DNA of 64,000 bases from Zasmidium citrigriseum (Eukaryota > Ascomycota > Dothideomycetes > Mycosphaerellales > Mycosphaerellaceae): contig NHNW01000017.1 of the NCBI GenBank assembly GCA_002786025.1, forward strand, positions 558,001 through 622,000. The letters are read 5' to 3'. The notes below the pieces were generated by a model. The model had not been told where the DNA came from and searched no databases. It saw only the letters and a program-made list of their open reading frames with translations. Positions 1-9,673 of the stretch are shown here, piece after piece; the first letter of the stretch is position 1; each line of letters begins with the position of its first letter. The position numbers and the translations under genes were made by a program.

Positions 1-254
1 CCTGTGGAGATAACGCTCAGTCCCAACGATCTGGTGACCTTGGGGGATACAATACGACGACCTACTCCTGTGGCTCTTGGACGAATGTCATCGATCATTA
101 TCAGATCTTCGACCTGGGTCACTGCTGGCCGAGTAGCACCGGCGACAACTATGATGGACAGAAGAGTGGCTGTCAGGACCATGTTCTTGACTACACGCCA
201 GTTGTGTTGGACTTCTTCGGGCGCTGGACTCTGGAGAATTCGCCCAAGAATTAG
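1..254 (+). CDS. C-terminal fragment of a probable secreted alpha/beta-hydrolase esterase (gene enters from the left)
   Basis: An open frame runs from the window edge (codons start at position 3) to TAG at 252-254 and gives about 83 residues with no start in view. It contains CGSW, then DLGHCWPSS, a GCQDHV motif and a closing DYTPVVLDFFGRW helix-like segment. A Gly-His-Cys-Trp loop followed by a C-terminal helix is what I expect around the catalytic histidine of an extracellular alpha/beta hydrolase, and the four cysteines fit a disulfide-bonded secreted protein. Family assignment (PHB-depolymerase/feruloyl-esterase-like) is inference from this tail only. The longer frame starting at position 4 is a shadow of it. 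Confidence 0.45.
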   Translation, partial: CGDNAQSQRSGDLGGYNTTTYSCGSWTNVIDHYQIFDLGHCWPSSTGDNYDGQKSGCQDHVLDYTPVVLDFFGRWTLENSPKN

Positions 255-282
255 ACAATCGATGGACGACATGCAGATATCT

Positions 283-457
283 CGACAGGACTCAGCGGCT
301 ACAGTCTATGCCCCTTCTTCCGCCCAAACTGGAAGATCAACTCTCTCCGCGAGAGCACGCGAATCTGAGCTATTAGAGGGCTTGTTGTACTCTTAGCCCT
401 TCTCGAGAAAGTTGGGGATTGCTTAAGGCATCTTCCACTTCGACCGAACACCGAGGG
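283..457 (+). repeat. Dispersed repeat, copy 1 (partner at 14570-14749)
   Basis: About 175 bp just after the esterase stop matches 14570-14749. The best-conserved part is 321-457 against 14612-14749, including a 20-nt identical block around 368-387 and a 26-nt identical block around 397-422. Many of the remaining differences are G/A or C/T transitions. No coding potential is visible. It is probably a remnant of a mobile element. Confidence 0.6.
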
Positions 458-1138
458 AACGCAAACATAGAATGCATTCCCGGTTTAGTTACACATTCTT
501 GTTCATCTCTTCCATTGCATGGTATGTCGAGCTCGGACCATCAGCCAAGGATGCCAATGGCTGACCATGCCCATCCTGCCTGCCTTCAAAAATTCATTCC
601 CCTCACCTCACTTCATCGCTCTTGCCCTCGTCTCATGATGTTCTGTAATCTCAAGCATCATCGCTAACGCTATGGTCATACGGCTGTGGCAAAAAATGTG
701 TCGTGGTTCACGGGCCCTCACGGCCGAAGAAGACGTTTTCTGCCGGCCACGCCGTAGCACAGCATCGCGTGCAGCCACGACTGACTCCACCTCCTGATCT
801 CACGCAACAATTGCGCGGACGAAGCGTGTTTGCGGACGCCGACGCCCACCAAAACCTCCCAACAACCTGGCCAGTGGCGCAAAGTCATTGGTTGCGGGTC
901 GCAGTGACATCACGCGTCTGGACTCAAGGTTGCCGTCCTCTTCCGTCTGCTGCGTACCTGAAAGAGCTCTCCTCTCAGCTCCTCACGAATCATTTAGTCA
1001 TGCCATCTGCTGCGAGAGTGCTGTAGACCCGCATAACAGGACAGAGAAGTCGACTTCCTTGCTTTCCTAGCTTAATTCCTTACTACTACCTCAATCCTCA
1101 ACAGCGGCTTCGTAGGAAGCTTCACCACGCAGCTCACA
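458..1138. other. Intergenic, presumed upstream region of the phosphoketolase gene
   Basis: I see no supported gene here. The short open frames on both strands lack protein-like composition. The last 60 bases are pyrimidine- and A-rich, as is common just upstream of fungal start codons. Confidence 0.5.
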
Positions 1139-3774
1139 ATGGCTTCAGACAAGGCGTTGCAGTCCTTGACTGACCAGGTCGACAAATGGAGTCCCTATAG
1201 CAAGACCCGATCCACCATCGACGAACAGCCGCTCAGCAAAGATGAGCTCGACAAGATTACCAAGTGGATGCATGCATCGCTCTACCTCTGCTTGGGCATG
1301 CTCTATCTGAAAGAGAATCCATTGCTGCAAGAGCCGTTGAAGAAGGAACATATCAAGCCCCGACTGCTGGGACATTGGGGAAGCGATGCTGGACAATCTT
1401 TCACGTAAGTGGTTGGAAGTGGTGAGCATGATTTGGGCAATACTGATTTTGTCCATAGCTACATCCACATGAACAGATTGATCAAGAAGTACGATCTTGA
1501 TGCTTTCGTTGTCTCGGGGCCTGGCCACGGAGCCCCAGGATTGATCTCGAACTTCTATCTGGAGGGCGTCTACAGCGAAGTGTACCCAAATAAGAGCGAG
1601 GATCTTGAAGGTCTCCAACGATTCTTCAAGCAATTCTCCTTCCCGGGAGGCATTGTGAGTTTAAAGTCCAACACCCCCCCTTCTCCCACACAAAATCCAC
1701 CACATATGAGACATATACTGACCTTTTGCCCTTTTCAGGGCAGCCACATGACTCCCGAAACGCCAGGATCACTGCACGAGGGAGGAGAGCTTGGATACTC
1801 CCTCTCTCATGCTTTCGGCGCGGTCTTCGATCACCCACAGACGATCGCCCTTACGATCGTTGGAGATGGCGAGTCAGAAACCGGTCCTCTCGCTACATCG
1901 TGGCATAGCAACAAGTTCCTAAACCCAATCACCGATGGTGCAGTCCTCCCAGTGCTGCATTTGAACGGCTATAAGATCAACAACCCAACGATCCTCGCTC
2001 GTATCTCCGAGGAAGAGCTAGTCGCACTCATGAAGGGCTACGGCTGGGAGCCTTATTTCGTAGAAGGATCAGACCTTGATACCATGCACCAAGCCATGGC
2101 TGGCACACTCGAGCACTGCGTGAAGGAGATCAAGCGATATCAGAAAGAGGCCCGTGATTCTGGCAAGGTCTTCCGTCCCAGATGGCCAATGATCGTTCTG
2201 CGATCACCAAAGGGCTGGACTGCTCCACGAAAGGTCGAAGGCCACTATCTGGAGGGATTCTGGCGTGCTCATCAAGTTCCTTTGCCCAAGGTCCTCAGCG
2301 ATCCTGAGCAGATGAAGATGCTTGAAGAGTGGATGCGAGCATATGAACCAGAGAAGCTGTTCACCAAGGAGGGCAAGCTGATTCCTGAGCTTCGAGAGTT
2401 GGCTCCACCGAAGGGCAAGAGAATGAGCGAGAACCCTGTCACAAACGGCGGTCTCATTCGAAAGCCGCTGAGGATCAACAGATTCCAGGACTACGCCATC
2501 AAGGTCGACAAGCCAGCTGTGACCAACGCTGCCAGCATGAACAACTTCGCCGTGTTCTTGAAGGATATTGTCAAGGACAACATGACCAACTTCCGTGTCA
2601 TGGGTCCGGATGAGACTGAGAGCAACAAGCTTTCGGAAATCTACAAGGCTGGCAAGAAGATCTGGGTCAACGGCATGCTGCCAGAGGACGAGGACGGTGG
2701 CAACCTTGACCCCAATGGTCGTGTCATGGAAATGCTGAGTGAGCACACTGTGGAAGGCTGGCTGGAGGGCTACCTGCTCAGTGGTCGTCACGGCCTACTC
2801 AACTCTTACGAGCCGTTCATCCACATCATCGACTCCATGGTCAATCAGCACGCCAAGTGGATTGAGAAGTGTCTGGAGGTCTCCTGGAGGCAAGCCATCT
2901 CGTCGCTGAACATTCTTTTGACCAGCACGGTCTGGCGACAAGACCATAATGGCTTCACCCACCAAGACCCTGGCTTCCTCGATGTCGTCGCTAATAAGAG
3001 CCCGGAAGTCGTTCGTATCTATCTTCCACCCGATGGCAACTGCTTGCTTTCGACTATGGACCACTGCTTCAAGAGCACAAACTACGTAAACGTCATTGTT
3101 GCCGACAAGCAACTGCATCTCCAGTACCTGAACATGGACGCTGCTGTCGAGCACTGCACCAAGGGTCTCGGCATCTGGGATTGGGCTTCGAATGATCAGG
3201 GCGAGGAGCCAGATCTTGTCATGGCGTCTTGCGGAGATGTGGTGACTCAAGAGGCTCTTGCTGCCACTGCTCTTCTGAGGTGCGTCGCCTGTGCTATTCA
3301 AGCTTCGACTGTTCGCTAACATTCTCTAGACAATACCTCCCCGAGCTCAAAATCCGCTTCGTCAACGTCGTCGATCTGTTCAAGCTCATTCCCAATGGGT
3401 ACCACCCTCACGGCCTTACGAATGCGGAATACGGCAACTACTTCACAACGAACAAGCCCTGCGTATTCGCTTTCCACAGCTACCCATGGCTGGTGCACCG
3501 TCTCACCTACAACCGACCTGGCCAGGATCTTATGCATGTCCGTGGCTACAAGGAGAAGGGCAACATCGACACGCCGCTTGAGCTTGCCATTCGCAACGAA
3601 ACTGACCGCTTTTCGCTGGCTATGCGTGCTATTGACTCTCTGCAAGGCGTGCTAGGAAACAAGGGCGCTGGACCAAGAGAGAAGCTGTTGGAGCAGCGTA
3701 TTCGGAGCATGAACTATGCCTATACTGAAGGCTTAGACCCTGAGGAGTTCACCAATTGGACGTGGCCTTTCTAG
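1139..3774 (+). CDS. phk: Phosphoketolase (xylulose-5-P / fructose-6-P), four exons
   Basis: Exons 1139-1404, 1459-1654, 1739-3279 and 3330-3774 give 815 residues, the usual length of the family. Thiamine-diphosphate enzyme that cleaves xylulose 5-phosphate (or fructose 6-phosphate) with phosphate to acetyl phosphate and glyceraldehyde 3-phosphate (or erythrose 4-phosphate); cytosolic. Visible motifs are [28 protein letters not shown], the ThDP-binding GDGESETGP, and near the C-terminus [11 protein letters not shown] and [17 protein letters not shown]. Introns are 54, 84 and 50 nt; the 84-nt one (1655-1738) is related to the introner-like elements described below. The start has the context ACAATGG. 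The enzyme is widespread in fungi and bacteria; in fungi it feeds acetate/acetyl-CoA through acetate kinase or phosphotransacetylase, neither of which lies in this window. Confidence 0.96.
1655..1738 (+). mobile_element. Degenerate introner-like intron in the phosphoketolase gene
   Basis: GTGAGT...CAG intron of 84 nt, long for this genome. Its 3' third (about 1704-1735) closely matches the 3' part of the introns at 43730-43805 and 48277-48352: a TGAGACAT block, CTGACC, then TTTTGCCCTTTT. The 5' half no longer matches and the hairpin arm is lost. I read it as an older, decayed member of the same family. Confidence 0.55.
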
Positions 3775-4335
3775 CCGGCCTGCTCGAATGGTGAAGGCAA
3801 AGGAGCGAGAAGTACATGGACGGCCTCAGATGACCAGACGAACAGTACTGTAATGCAGATATGAAAGTAACTCCAATGAAAAGCGATACATCGACGAAGG
3901 GCCCTTGGCCAGCCTCAGCCATTTCTCCGCGGAACATGCTGCCGACTGAGGCATTCAGAAGGCTAACAGGCTTGCGAAAACTCTTGGTCAAGGTGAGAAG
4001 CGGGAAGACATGAAGAAAGAAGACAAGAGCTTAGAGTTCGTAGCTAATTGAGCGACAGGTAAAACCGTATACTACGGTCTCCAAGTGATACGATTTACAG
4101 GTCATTGGAGTGGGTGGAAGTAAGTGGTGAGGTCGGGGGCCACGTGAGCACGTGAAAGCGTGGATGCTCGCGCCTGCCTGCTCTTGCTCCTTCCTCACAT
4201 TCACGCAACCATCCCACTTCTTCAACTTCGAACTTCATCTAGCCGTCCTCCTTCACAAACACAAACACATCCCATCTTCGCCGCCGAAGCTGACAACGCC
4301 ATCAGCTCACTTGCGACATTCACGGCGTGAGCACC
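3775..4335. other. Intergenic between phosphoketolase and the first MYND gene
   Basis: No gene is supported. The stretch 4170-4335 is rich in CTTC/CAAC tracts directly upstream of the MYND gene start and is its likely core promoter and leader. Confidence 0.45.
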
Positions 4336-5115
4336 ATGGCGAAGAACGACACCGCCAAAGCCAACAGTGCCAAAGGCAACGGCTCATGGGGGCTCATCAT
4401 CCGAGATTCCGGACAGATATCAGCAGTGGCGACCGGCATGATGGCCAAACCAGCCCACTTCTCAGAGTCTCTGGTCAAAGATGACGCTGACTTCAAGATC
4501 TCGTCCTTGTCGGGCTTGGTGGGCGTCTCTCTCAAGGCTGCGCCGTATCCGAGCGAGAGGGGCAAGTACTACAACCATCCCATGCGCATGCTCTTCTGCG
4601 ACCCGGACCCAACATCGCCAAAATTCCTGTGGCCGACTGTCATTGAGGAGGAGACTGGCGACATGTTGGTCAGACGTGTGGACGGCAAGCCTCTCAGCTT
4701 TCCGCAATTCGAAGGCCTGTACATCTTCATCAACGAGAATTTCATCAAGCACTCGAGCCTCGACCAAGCTGTGCCGTTGTTTGGCATGAGTGAAGGCCCA
4801 GCGAAGGAGGAACGCAAGCGGCGAATCGCCAGCAACCTATCACCCGAGGCTGCACACACCTTCTTCGAGGAGTACAAACGCCACCGCATCCGAGAAGGGC
4901 GCTTGGAATTCAAGGGCGTGGTCTCACCTGTCCTGCTCACCTTCGACAAGATTGATCCGGCCTGTGGCCGTTGTCTTCTGACGGGCACGCAAGAGAAGCC
5001 GCTGCTCCAGTGTGCGAAATGCCACAACAGGTACTACTGCAAGAGAGACTGCCAGAGAGGAGACTGGAAAGAGCACAAGAAGGTCTGCGGTATGGAGTCT
5101 ACTAGCAAGGCTTGA
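4336..5115 (+). CDS. MYND zinc-finger protein, array member 1
   Basis: Intronless, 259 residues from ATG 4336 (CACCATGG context; the in-frame GTG at 4327 is not a likely start in a fungus). Residues about 60-210 form the domain shared by all seven array members, here with the landmarks RRVDGKPL and a helix SPEAAHTFFEEYKRHR, but without the QLGFP signature of the others (it reads SGLVGVSLKA). The C-terminal MYND finger has all eight ligands in the order C-x2-C, C-x2-C, C-x3-C, H-x3-C (CGRC, CAKC, YCKRDC, HKKVC). MYND fingers bind proline-rich peptides in partner proteins. No SET domain is present, so it is not a methyltransferase. The biological role is unknown. Confidence 0.9.
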   Translation: MAKNDTAKANSAKGNGSWGLIIRDSGQISAVATGMMAKPAHFSESLVKDDADFKISSLSGLVGVSLKAAPYPSERGKYYNHPMRMLFCDPDPTSPKFLWPTVIEEETGDMLVRRVDGKPLSFPQFEGLYIFINENFIKHSSLDQAVPLFGMSEGPAKEERKRRIASNLSPEAAHTFFEEYKRHRIREGRLEFKGVVSPVLLTFDKIDPACGRCLLTGTQEKPLLQCAKCHNRYYCKRDCQRGDWKEHKKVCGMESTSKA

Positions 5116-5658
5116 ACAGAAGTGCTGAAACGTAAGGGCGTAAGTTGCTACAGCACCAGATATGGCTGATTGGACATGACTAACAAGACCTACAGGCTTC
5201 CGCCAAAGATCTCGAGATGGAGCGTTAGTATGCATGTACGATTATGGGCCTCGGTGGCTTAGTTGCTCAATGGCTGTGTGAGATGCCGAAACGTGTGACC
5301 CTAGACACGAGAGAAACGCTTTTGCTAATAAGGTACAAAAATGTGACATGAAAGGCTGGTCAGGTCAATTGTCACTGAGTCAATCTCATGAATAACTTCA
5401 AGTTTTTAATCCGTTTCTTGTGTAAGTAGATGTGCATATGCATGCATGCAAACGTAGACTGATGTCAAAGGTTAGCGCCACGGCAGCCGACATGTGAAAG
5501 CATGCACGGACCTTTCGCACGGACGGCTTCTCTAGGTTCGCCGAGCTGTCGCGAATTTGCAGGTTCGCGCAAACAAGTTTTCTTGTTCTGGTTTGATCCA
5601 AAAGATACTCTTACGAGGCCATACTTGCGATCGTCAGATTCGCCACTTCATCAGCACC
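5116..5658. other. Intergenic between MYND genes 1 and 2
   Basis: No gene is supported. Short frames here lack a start codon or protein-like composition. Confidence 0.4.
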
Positions 5659-6435
5659 ATGCACAGCAACGACGCCGACGGCGAGGATGGCCCCAACAGC
5701 AAGAACAGATGGGGAGCCATTATAGGCAACGCACCGATTACGCAGTTTCTACTACTTCCAGGAGCTGAAAAACATGGTATCGAAGCCCACGACCTCACGC
5801 TGCTCCCTTACAAGAACTCTGCAATCCATGAGACCGCCGACTTCACGACACCAGCGTTGCCGGCGCAACTGGGCTTTCCCATCAAGATTGCATCAGACCC
5901 AACGAGCAACACGTCTGAGCCCAACTGGCATGTCCACATGCTATTTGTCGATGCCGATGCCACGTCACCAGCGTTTTCCCGTGCTGACGATACCGACCGT
6001 CCAGGCGGCGACGTGATGGTGGTGAGGACGGATGGCAAGGAGATGGACTATTTGCAGTACAATGCGCTTCACATGTTCATCGTCACGAACATGATAATTC
6101 ACTGCAAGCCACTCGACATGACGCCGGAGGGAGATGAGAAGCAGAAGATCAAACAACAGGTGGCAAACAGGCTCACGCCTTCCGCATTCCACACCTTCTT
6201 CGAGGAGTATCGGCGCCATAATGTTCAAATCGGCCAAGAAGCATTCAAAACCACCAAGTCGCCTGTCCTCGTCACCTTTGAGACAGTCGAGCCCGCCTGC
6301 GGCAAGTGCAATCTCAAGGGCAAGCCAGAGAGTCCCCTGCTCCGCTGTGCCAAGTGCAAGAACAGACACTACTGCGGTCCGCAGTGCCAGAAGAAGGATT
6401 GGAAGTTTCACAAGCTCGTTTGCGGCATGGATTAA
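5659..6435 (+). CDS. MYND zinc-finger protein, array member 2
   Basis: Intronless, 258 residues from ATG 5659 (AGCACCATGC). An upstream in-frame ATG at 5557 would add 34 residues without any family match, so I prefer the downstream start, where the other members also begin. The shared domain shows AQLGFPIKIA near residue 70, VRTDGKEMD near 125, and LTPSAFHTFFEEYRRH near 175. The complete MYND finger is CGKC, CAKC, YCGPQC, HKLVC. It is closest to member 1 in the FFEEY helix and in the SPVL.TF segment just before the finger. Function unknown. Confidence 0.9.
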   Translation: MHSNDADGEDGPNSKNRWGAIIGNAPITQFLLLPGAEKHGIEAHDLTLLPYKNSAIHETADFTTPALPAQLGFPIKIASDPTSNTSEPNWHVHMLFVDADATSPAFSRADDTDRPGGDVMVVRTDGKEMDYLQYNALHMFIVTNMIIHCKPLDMTPEGDEKQKIKQQVANRLTPSAFHTFFEEYRRHNVQIGQEAFKTTKSPVLVTFETVEPACGKCNLKGKPESPLLRCAKCKNRHYCGPQCQKKDWKFHKLVCGMD

Positions 6436-6916
6436 GAGTTGGACGGAGTTGAGTATGACAAGGAGGAAAGAAGCGATCGGTGATGATGCAACTGTCCCAT
6501 AATGGCGCTCGCCCTGAGACCATTATGAAATGTTCTTGGATTTGAAGAGATGTCAAGCCACTGACATGCGGCTTGCTCTACCGAGTTGTGCATGATTTGA
6601 GGAGAGATGGACACGAGAGAAGCACGTGGGTTGGTTCTGACACCTACAGATGATAGTAGCGGTCGTACAACTATTAGAGCGCCTGGCAAGAACAGAGATC
6701 CAAGTCAACCGATATCTGTAATTTTCATGCAATGAATACTTTCATGTTCCGCGTTCCTTCCCTATGTGAGCAAACGAGCTGGCAACGTGAAACATTCATT
6801 CACTCGCGCACGGACCCTGCCTTTATGCTAGCGTCACTTTCCTCCCTTTCGTCACTTCCACACTTTGCGACACCTCACAACCAAATAAAAAGGCGCGGCC
6901 ACCTGCTCCGCCCAAA
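6436..6916. other. Intergenic between MYND genes 2 and 3, with a shared upstream motif
   Basis: No gene is supported. CATTCACTCGCGCA at 6797-6810, about 120 bp before the next ATG, resembles motifs upstream of members 5 and 6. Confidence 0.35.
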
Positions 6917-8053
6917 ATGCGCTCTCAAACCAACTACTTCGCCATGCTCTCCCTCGACGACCCAGATGAAGGCGCCTCATCCTCAGACCACCAAACCGAC
7001 AATACATCCGCGCCCGACACGACCCAGATCGACAACACGACAGCCGAAGGCGCCGCTCAAGACGACGATGGCACCTTCGATGGCAAACCACAGCTCACGG
7101 AAGAAGAGATGGCAGCACGTGCTGCCGCCACTCGCTTCAAGCAAATGGCCGCTTTCCTCCTGACCTTCCACGATCACTTCCACGGGCCAGAGCAGCCACT
7201 CGTAGACGGCGGTATTTGGGGTGCAGTCCTCCACCCACGCACCAGACACGTTCTTCCCGACGCCGACAACGAGCTCGAGCCATACATCAAGACCCGCTGT
7301 CGCATCACACCAGTCCCAGGCTCGAGGTCGTCATACGAGAATCCCGACAATGTCTGGTTGACGCCACCGATGCCAGCCAAACTCGGCTTCCCCGTCAAGG
7401 TCACTCAGTGGCCATTTCCTGAGGGCTGGGAGAAAGACCACAACCTGTACAACTACTTCGTGCATTCCCTCCTCGTTGGTGCGGATCCTGAGGAGTCCAG
7501 CTTCGGCCGCTTCACGCATGAGGGATTTGTCGGTGATGCTTTGATCGTGCGCACGGATGGCAAGGACCTGACGGATCAGCAAGTCGAAGTGCTGCTGCAC
7601 TTCATGAACGACGAAATCGGGACAGCGGCGTTGGAGGTTGATGATGATATGGAGGAGGGAAAGGAGAAGGTCGAGGCTAGGAAGAAGCTGGCGGAGAAGT
7701 ACCTCTGTCCTGAAGCTTTGCACGCATACTTCGAGGAGTTTCGGCGGGATCGGATCGCCCATGGTCGATATTGGAAAGCGAAGTCTCCAGTCACGGTGAC
7801 ACTGGGTGAAGTGAAGCCAGCCTGCGGAAGATGCTATGCGAGGGAGCCGGCTGGAAGTGAGTTCCTGGGTTGCGAGGGATGTGGGAACAGGTTCTACTGC
7901 TCGGAGGAATGCCTAGAGAAAGATGGAAAGTTCCACAACCTCATTTGCATGAAGGAGGAGCATGACTCTGTCATCGACTCGGATAGTGCGCTCAGTGAGG
8001 AGGATCTGAGTGTCTCTGACTTGGGAAAGTCGGATGCGGGAAAGTCGGAGTAG
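6917..8053 (+). CDS. MYND zinc-finger protein, array member 3 (longest)
   Basis: Intronless, 378 residues from ATG 6917. About 130 extra residues at the N-terminus are acidic and Asp/Thr/Ser-rich and include an Ala-rich helix (EEEMAARAAATRFKQM). The shared domain follows, with AKLGFPVKV, VRTDGKDLTD and LCPEALHAYFEEFRRDR. The finger keeps all eight ligands (CGRC, CEGC, YCSEEC, HNLIC), but the usual Trp between the last Cys pair and the His is Gly (KDGKFH). An acidic Ser-rich tail of about 35 residues follows the finger and is absent from the paralogues. Function unknown; it is the most divergent member. Confidence 0.88.
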   Translation: MRSQTNYFAMLSLDDPDEGASSSDHQTDNTSAPDTTQIDNTTAEGAAQDDDGTFDGKPQLTEEEMAARAAATRFKQMAAFLLTFHDHFHGPEQPLVDGGIWGAVLHPRTRHVLPDADNELEPYIKTRCRITPVPGSRSSYENPDNVWLTPPMPAKLGFPVKVTQWPFPEGWEKDHNLYNYFVHSLLVGADPEESSFGRFTHEGFVGDALIVRTDGKDLTDQQVEVLLHFMNDEIGTAALEVDDDMEEGKEKVEARKKLAEKYLCPEALHAYFEEFRRDRIAHGRYWKAKSPVTVTLGEVKPACGRCYAREPAGSEFLGCEGCGNRFYCSEECLEKDGKFHNLICMKEEHDSVIDSDSALSEEDLSVSDLGKSDAGKSE

Positions 8054-8408
8054 TGTGTGGAAGGCTGGCGGTCAGCAAAGTGACAAACTCGGGTTCATGG
8101 CTACACGGAACGAATTCGACGGTTGAAGAAAAGGGCTGAGCGTTTAGATACCCCCAACGGCGTAGAATGCTGAAGTTCTAGATGGACATAGTATCGCGTA
8201 TGCATGGAGGCTTTCAGCGTGGATGAACAATGTGGTTAGTAGTGACTTCCAGAAGGCGAAGATGGACTTACATTCTCCAAAGAAAGACCTCTTCTCCCTA
8301 TGTCTGGCTGATTCCCTACTGTTTGCTAACCTCCTAAGCCCCCAATACTTAAAACCATCCTGAATGCGCCTTCAGTCCGCTCACACACAAATCAAGCGTT
8401 TAGAGACA
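8054..8408. other. Intergenic between MYND genes 3 and 4
   Basis: No gene is supported. An ATG at 8364 is in frame with gene 4 but lies in leader-like sequence. Confidence 0.4.
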
Positions 8409-9161
8409 ATGGCTGCGCAAGAAAACATAGCCTGCCTCCTCATCAAACCAGACGGCATCATCAATCTGCCAGGCACAGCATCACCGCGGCTTGCCGGCAA
8501 GTTCGTCGTCAGTGAGCACGAGGTCACCAAATCCGAATTCGAAAATGGTAATCTCTGGAACATCGCCCCTGTCACCGCTCAACTTGGATTTCCTCTAAAA
8601 GTCTCCGCCAGTCCCATCAGCGACGGTGGCAGTCGACACAACAACTGCGTCGCGGGTCTATTCTGCTGTTACGATACAACAAGTCCCATCTTCGGCATAA
8701 CTACCAAGAATCTGGCAGATTGCAAGGGCACGTTCAAGGTTGCCCGTTGCGATGCTCAAACTCTGCATGAGCAGCAGTTTAGTATCATCTACAAGTACCT
8801 CACCGAGCTGTTTGGTGTAGCAATGACGGGTGAATTTTCGACCATGCCGGTATTTGTTCAGCAGACACTCAAGGGGGACATCATGAAGGGACTGAGACCT
8901 CGCGTCTTCGCAGCCCACTATGAGAGGCATCGCAAGAAGAAGATCGAGAGCGGCGATGAGCAGTGGAGCGTCCTAAAGTGTCCTGTGCAGTTCGAGTACA
9001 GCTTGGATGCATGTGCCGTATGCGAGGCTGCGAGTGGGAATGACGGCCGGTCGTTGTCAATGTGTCGTGAATGTAAGAAGGCGCGGTACTGCAGCCGGGA
9101 GTGCCAGAGGACGGATTGGAAGCAGCACAAGCACCTCTGCGCCCTGGTGGCAGATCAATAG
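8409..9161 (+). CDS. MYND zinc-finger protein, array member 4
   Basis: Intronless, 250 residues from ATG 8409 (GACAATGG). A start at 8364 is possible and would add 15 residues. The shared domain carries AQLGFPLKVSA, then RHNNCVAGLF, VARCDAQTLHEQQF and LRPRVFAAHYERHRKKK. The complete finger is CAVC, CREC, YCSREC, HKHLC. The HNNCVA motif and the flanking spacing are shared only with member 5, so these two are the closest pair in the array. Function unknown. Confidence 0.9.
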   Translation: MAAQENIACLLIKPDGIINLPGTASPRLAGKFVVSEHEVTKSEFENGNLWNIAPVTAQLGFPLKVSASPISDGGSRHNNCVAGLFCCYDTTSPIFGITTKNLADCKGTFKVARCDAQTLHEQQFSIIYKYLTELFGVAMTGEFSTMPVFVQQTLKGDIMKGLRPRVFAAHYERHRKKKIESGDEQWSVLKCPVQFEYSLDACAVCEAASGNDGRSLSMCRECKKARYCSRECQRTDWKQHKHLCALVADQ

Positions 9162-9673
9162 ACGGAGGATGGTCTCACGGGCTTTTGAAGGGCGTCTCTG
9201 ATGGAGGACTAGATGGAAATGCTCGAGTGATTGGTTGGGAGAATGGGCCAGATGTCAAGGTTTCCAGCAGTCGTGGCGTTCGGCAATATCGAAGCAGTTC
9301 CAGCGAATACTCGTGTACGCATCCGAGATATGAGGTGTACGTTGGTTATAATAGTGTGTAGTCAGTGTATGCGTTGATGAAGCGAGTGACAAGACCAAAC
9401 CTGGACATTCACTTGCGCGCCGTGTGTCATGTGCGTCATGGCCCGTGCGTCGCAAGCCTCACGTTCCCTCTTAAAAGTCCCACACCCAGCTCAAATCGAC
9501 TCAGGACAGAACCAGACGTCAAATTCCGCCCCAGCAACCTCGAGGTGCCATTATCGATCTGCCAAGTCGTGATCTGTCTTCCTAGCTCAGCAATCCTCAC
9601 ACAAGATCAGACTAAATCAGTTCGGAACTCGGCTTCTCACACAATCCGACACGGAGCCTCGAGTCAATCCATC
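9162..9673. other. Intergenic between MYND genes 4 and 5, with a shared upstream motif
   Basis: CATTCACTTGCGCGC at 9406-9420, about 270 bp before ATG 9674, matches the motif upstream of members 3 and 6. The frame open from 9365 into gene 5 has leader-like composition (Ser/Pro/Arg-rich) and I do not count it as coding. Confidence 0.35.

Noticed and set aside
2204..2791. Long minus-strand frames inside the phosphoketolase gene
   Set aside because: Antisense shadows of a strongly conserved coding sequence. The same applies to long antisense frames inside the MYND genes, kinesin, the GT gene and the hydrolase.
4327..4335. GTG as start of MYND gene 1 (also GTG/TTG starts at 43507, 45450, 59112, 14105)
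   Set aside because: Nuclear fungal genes start at ATG; a downstream ATG in good context fits each case.
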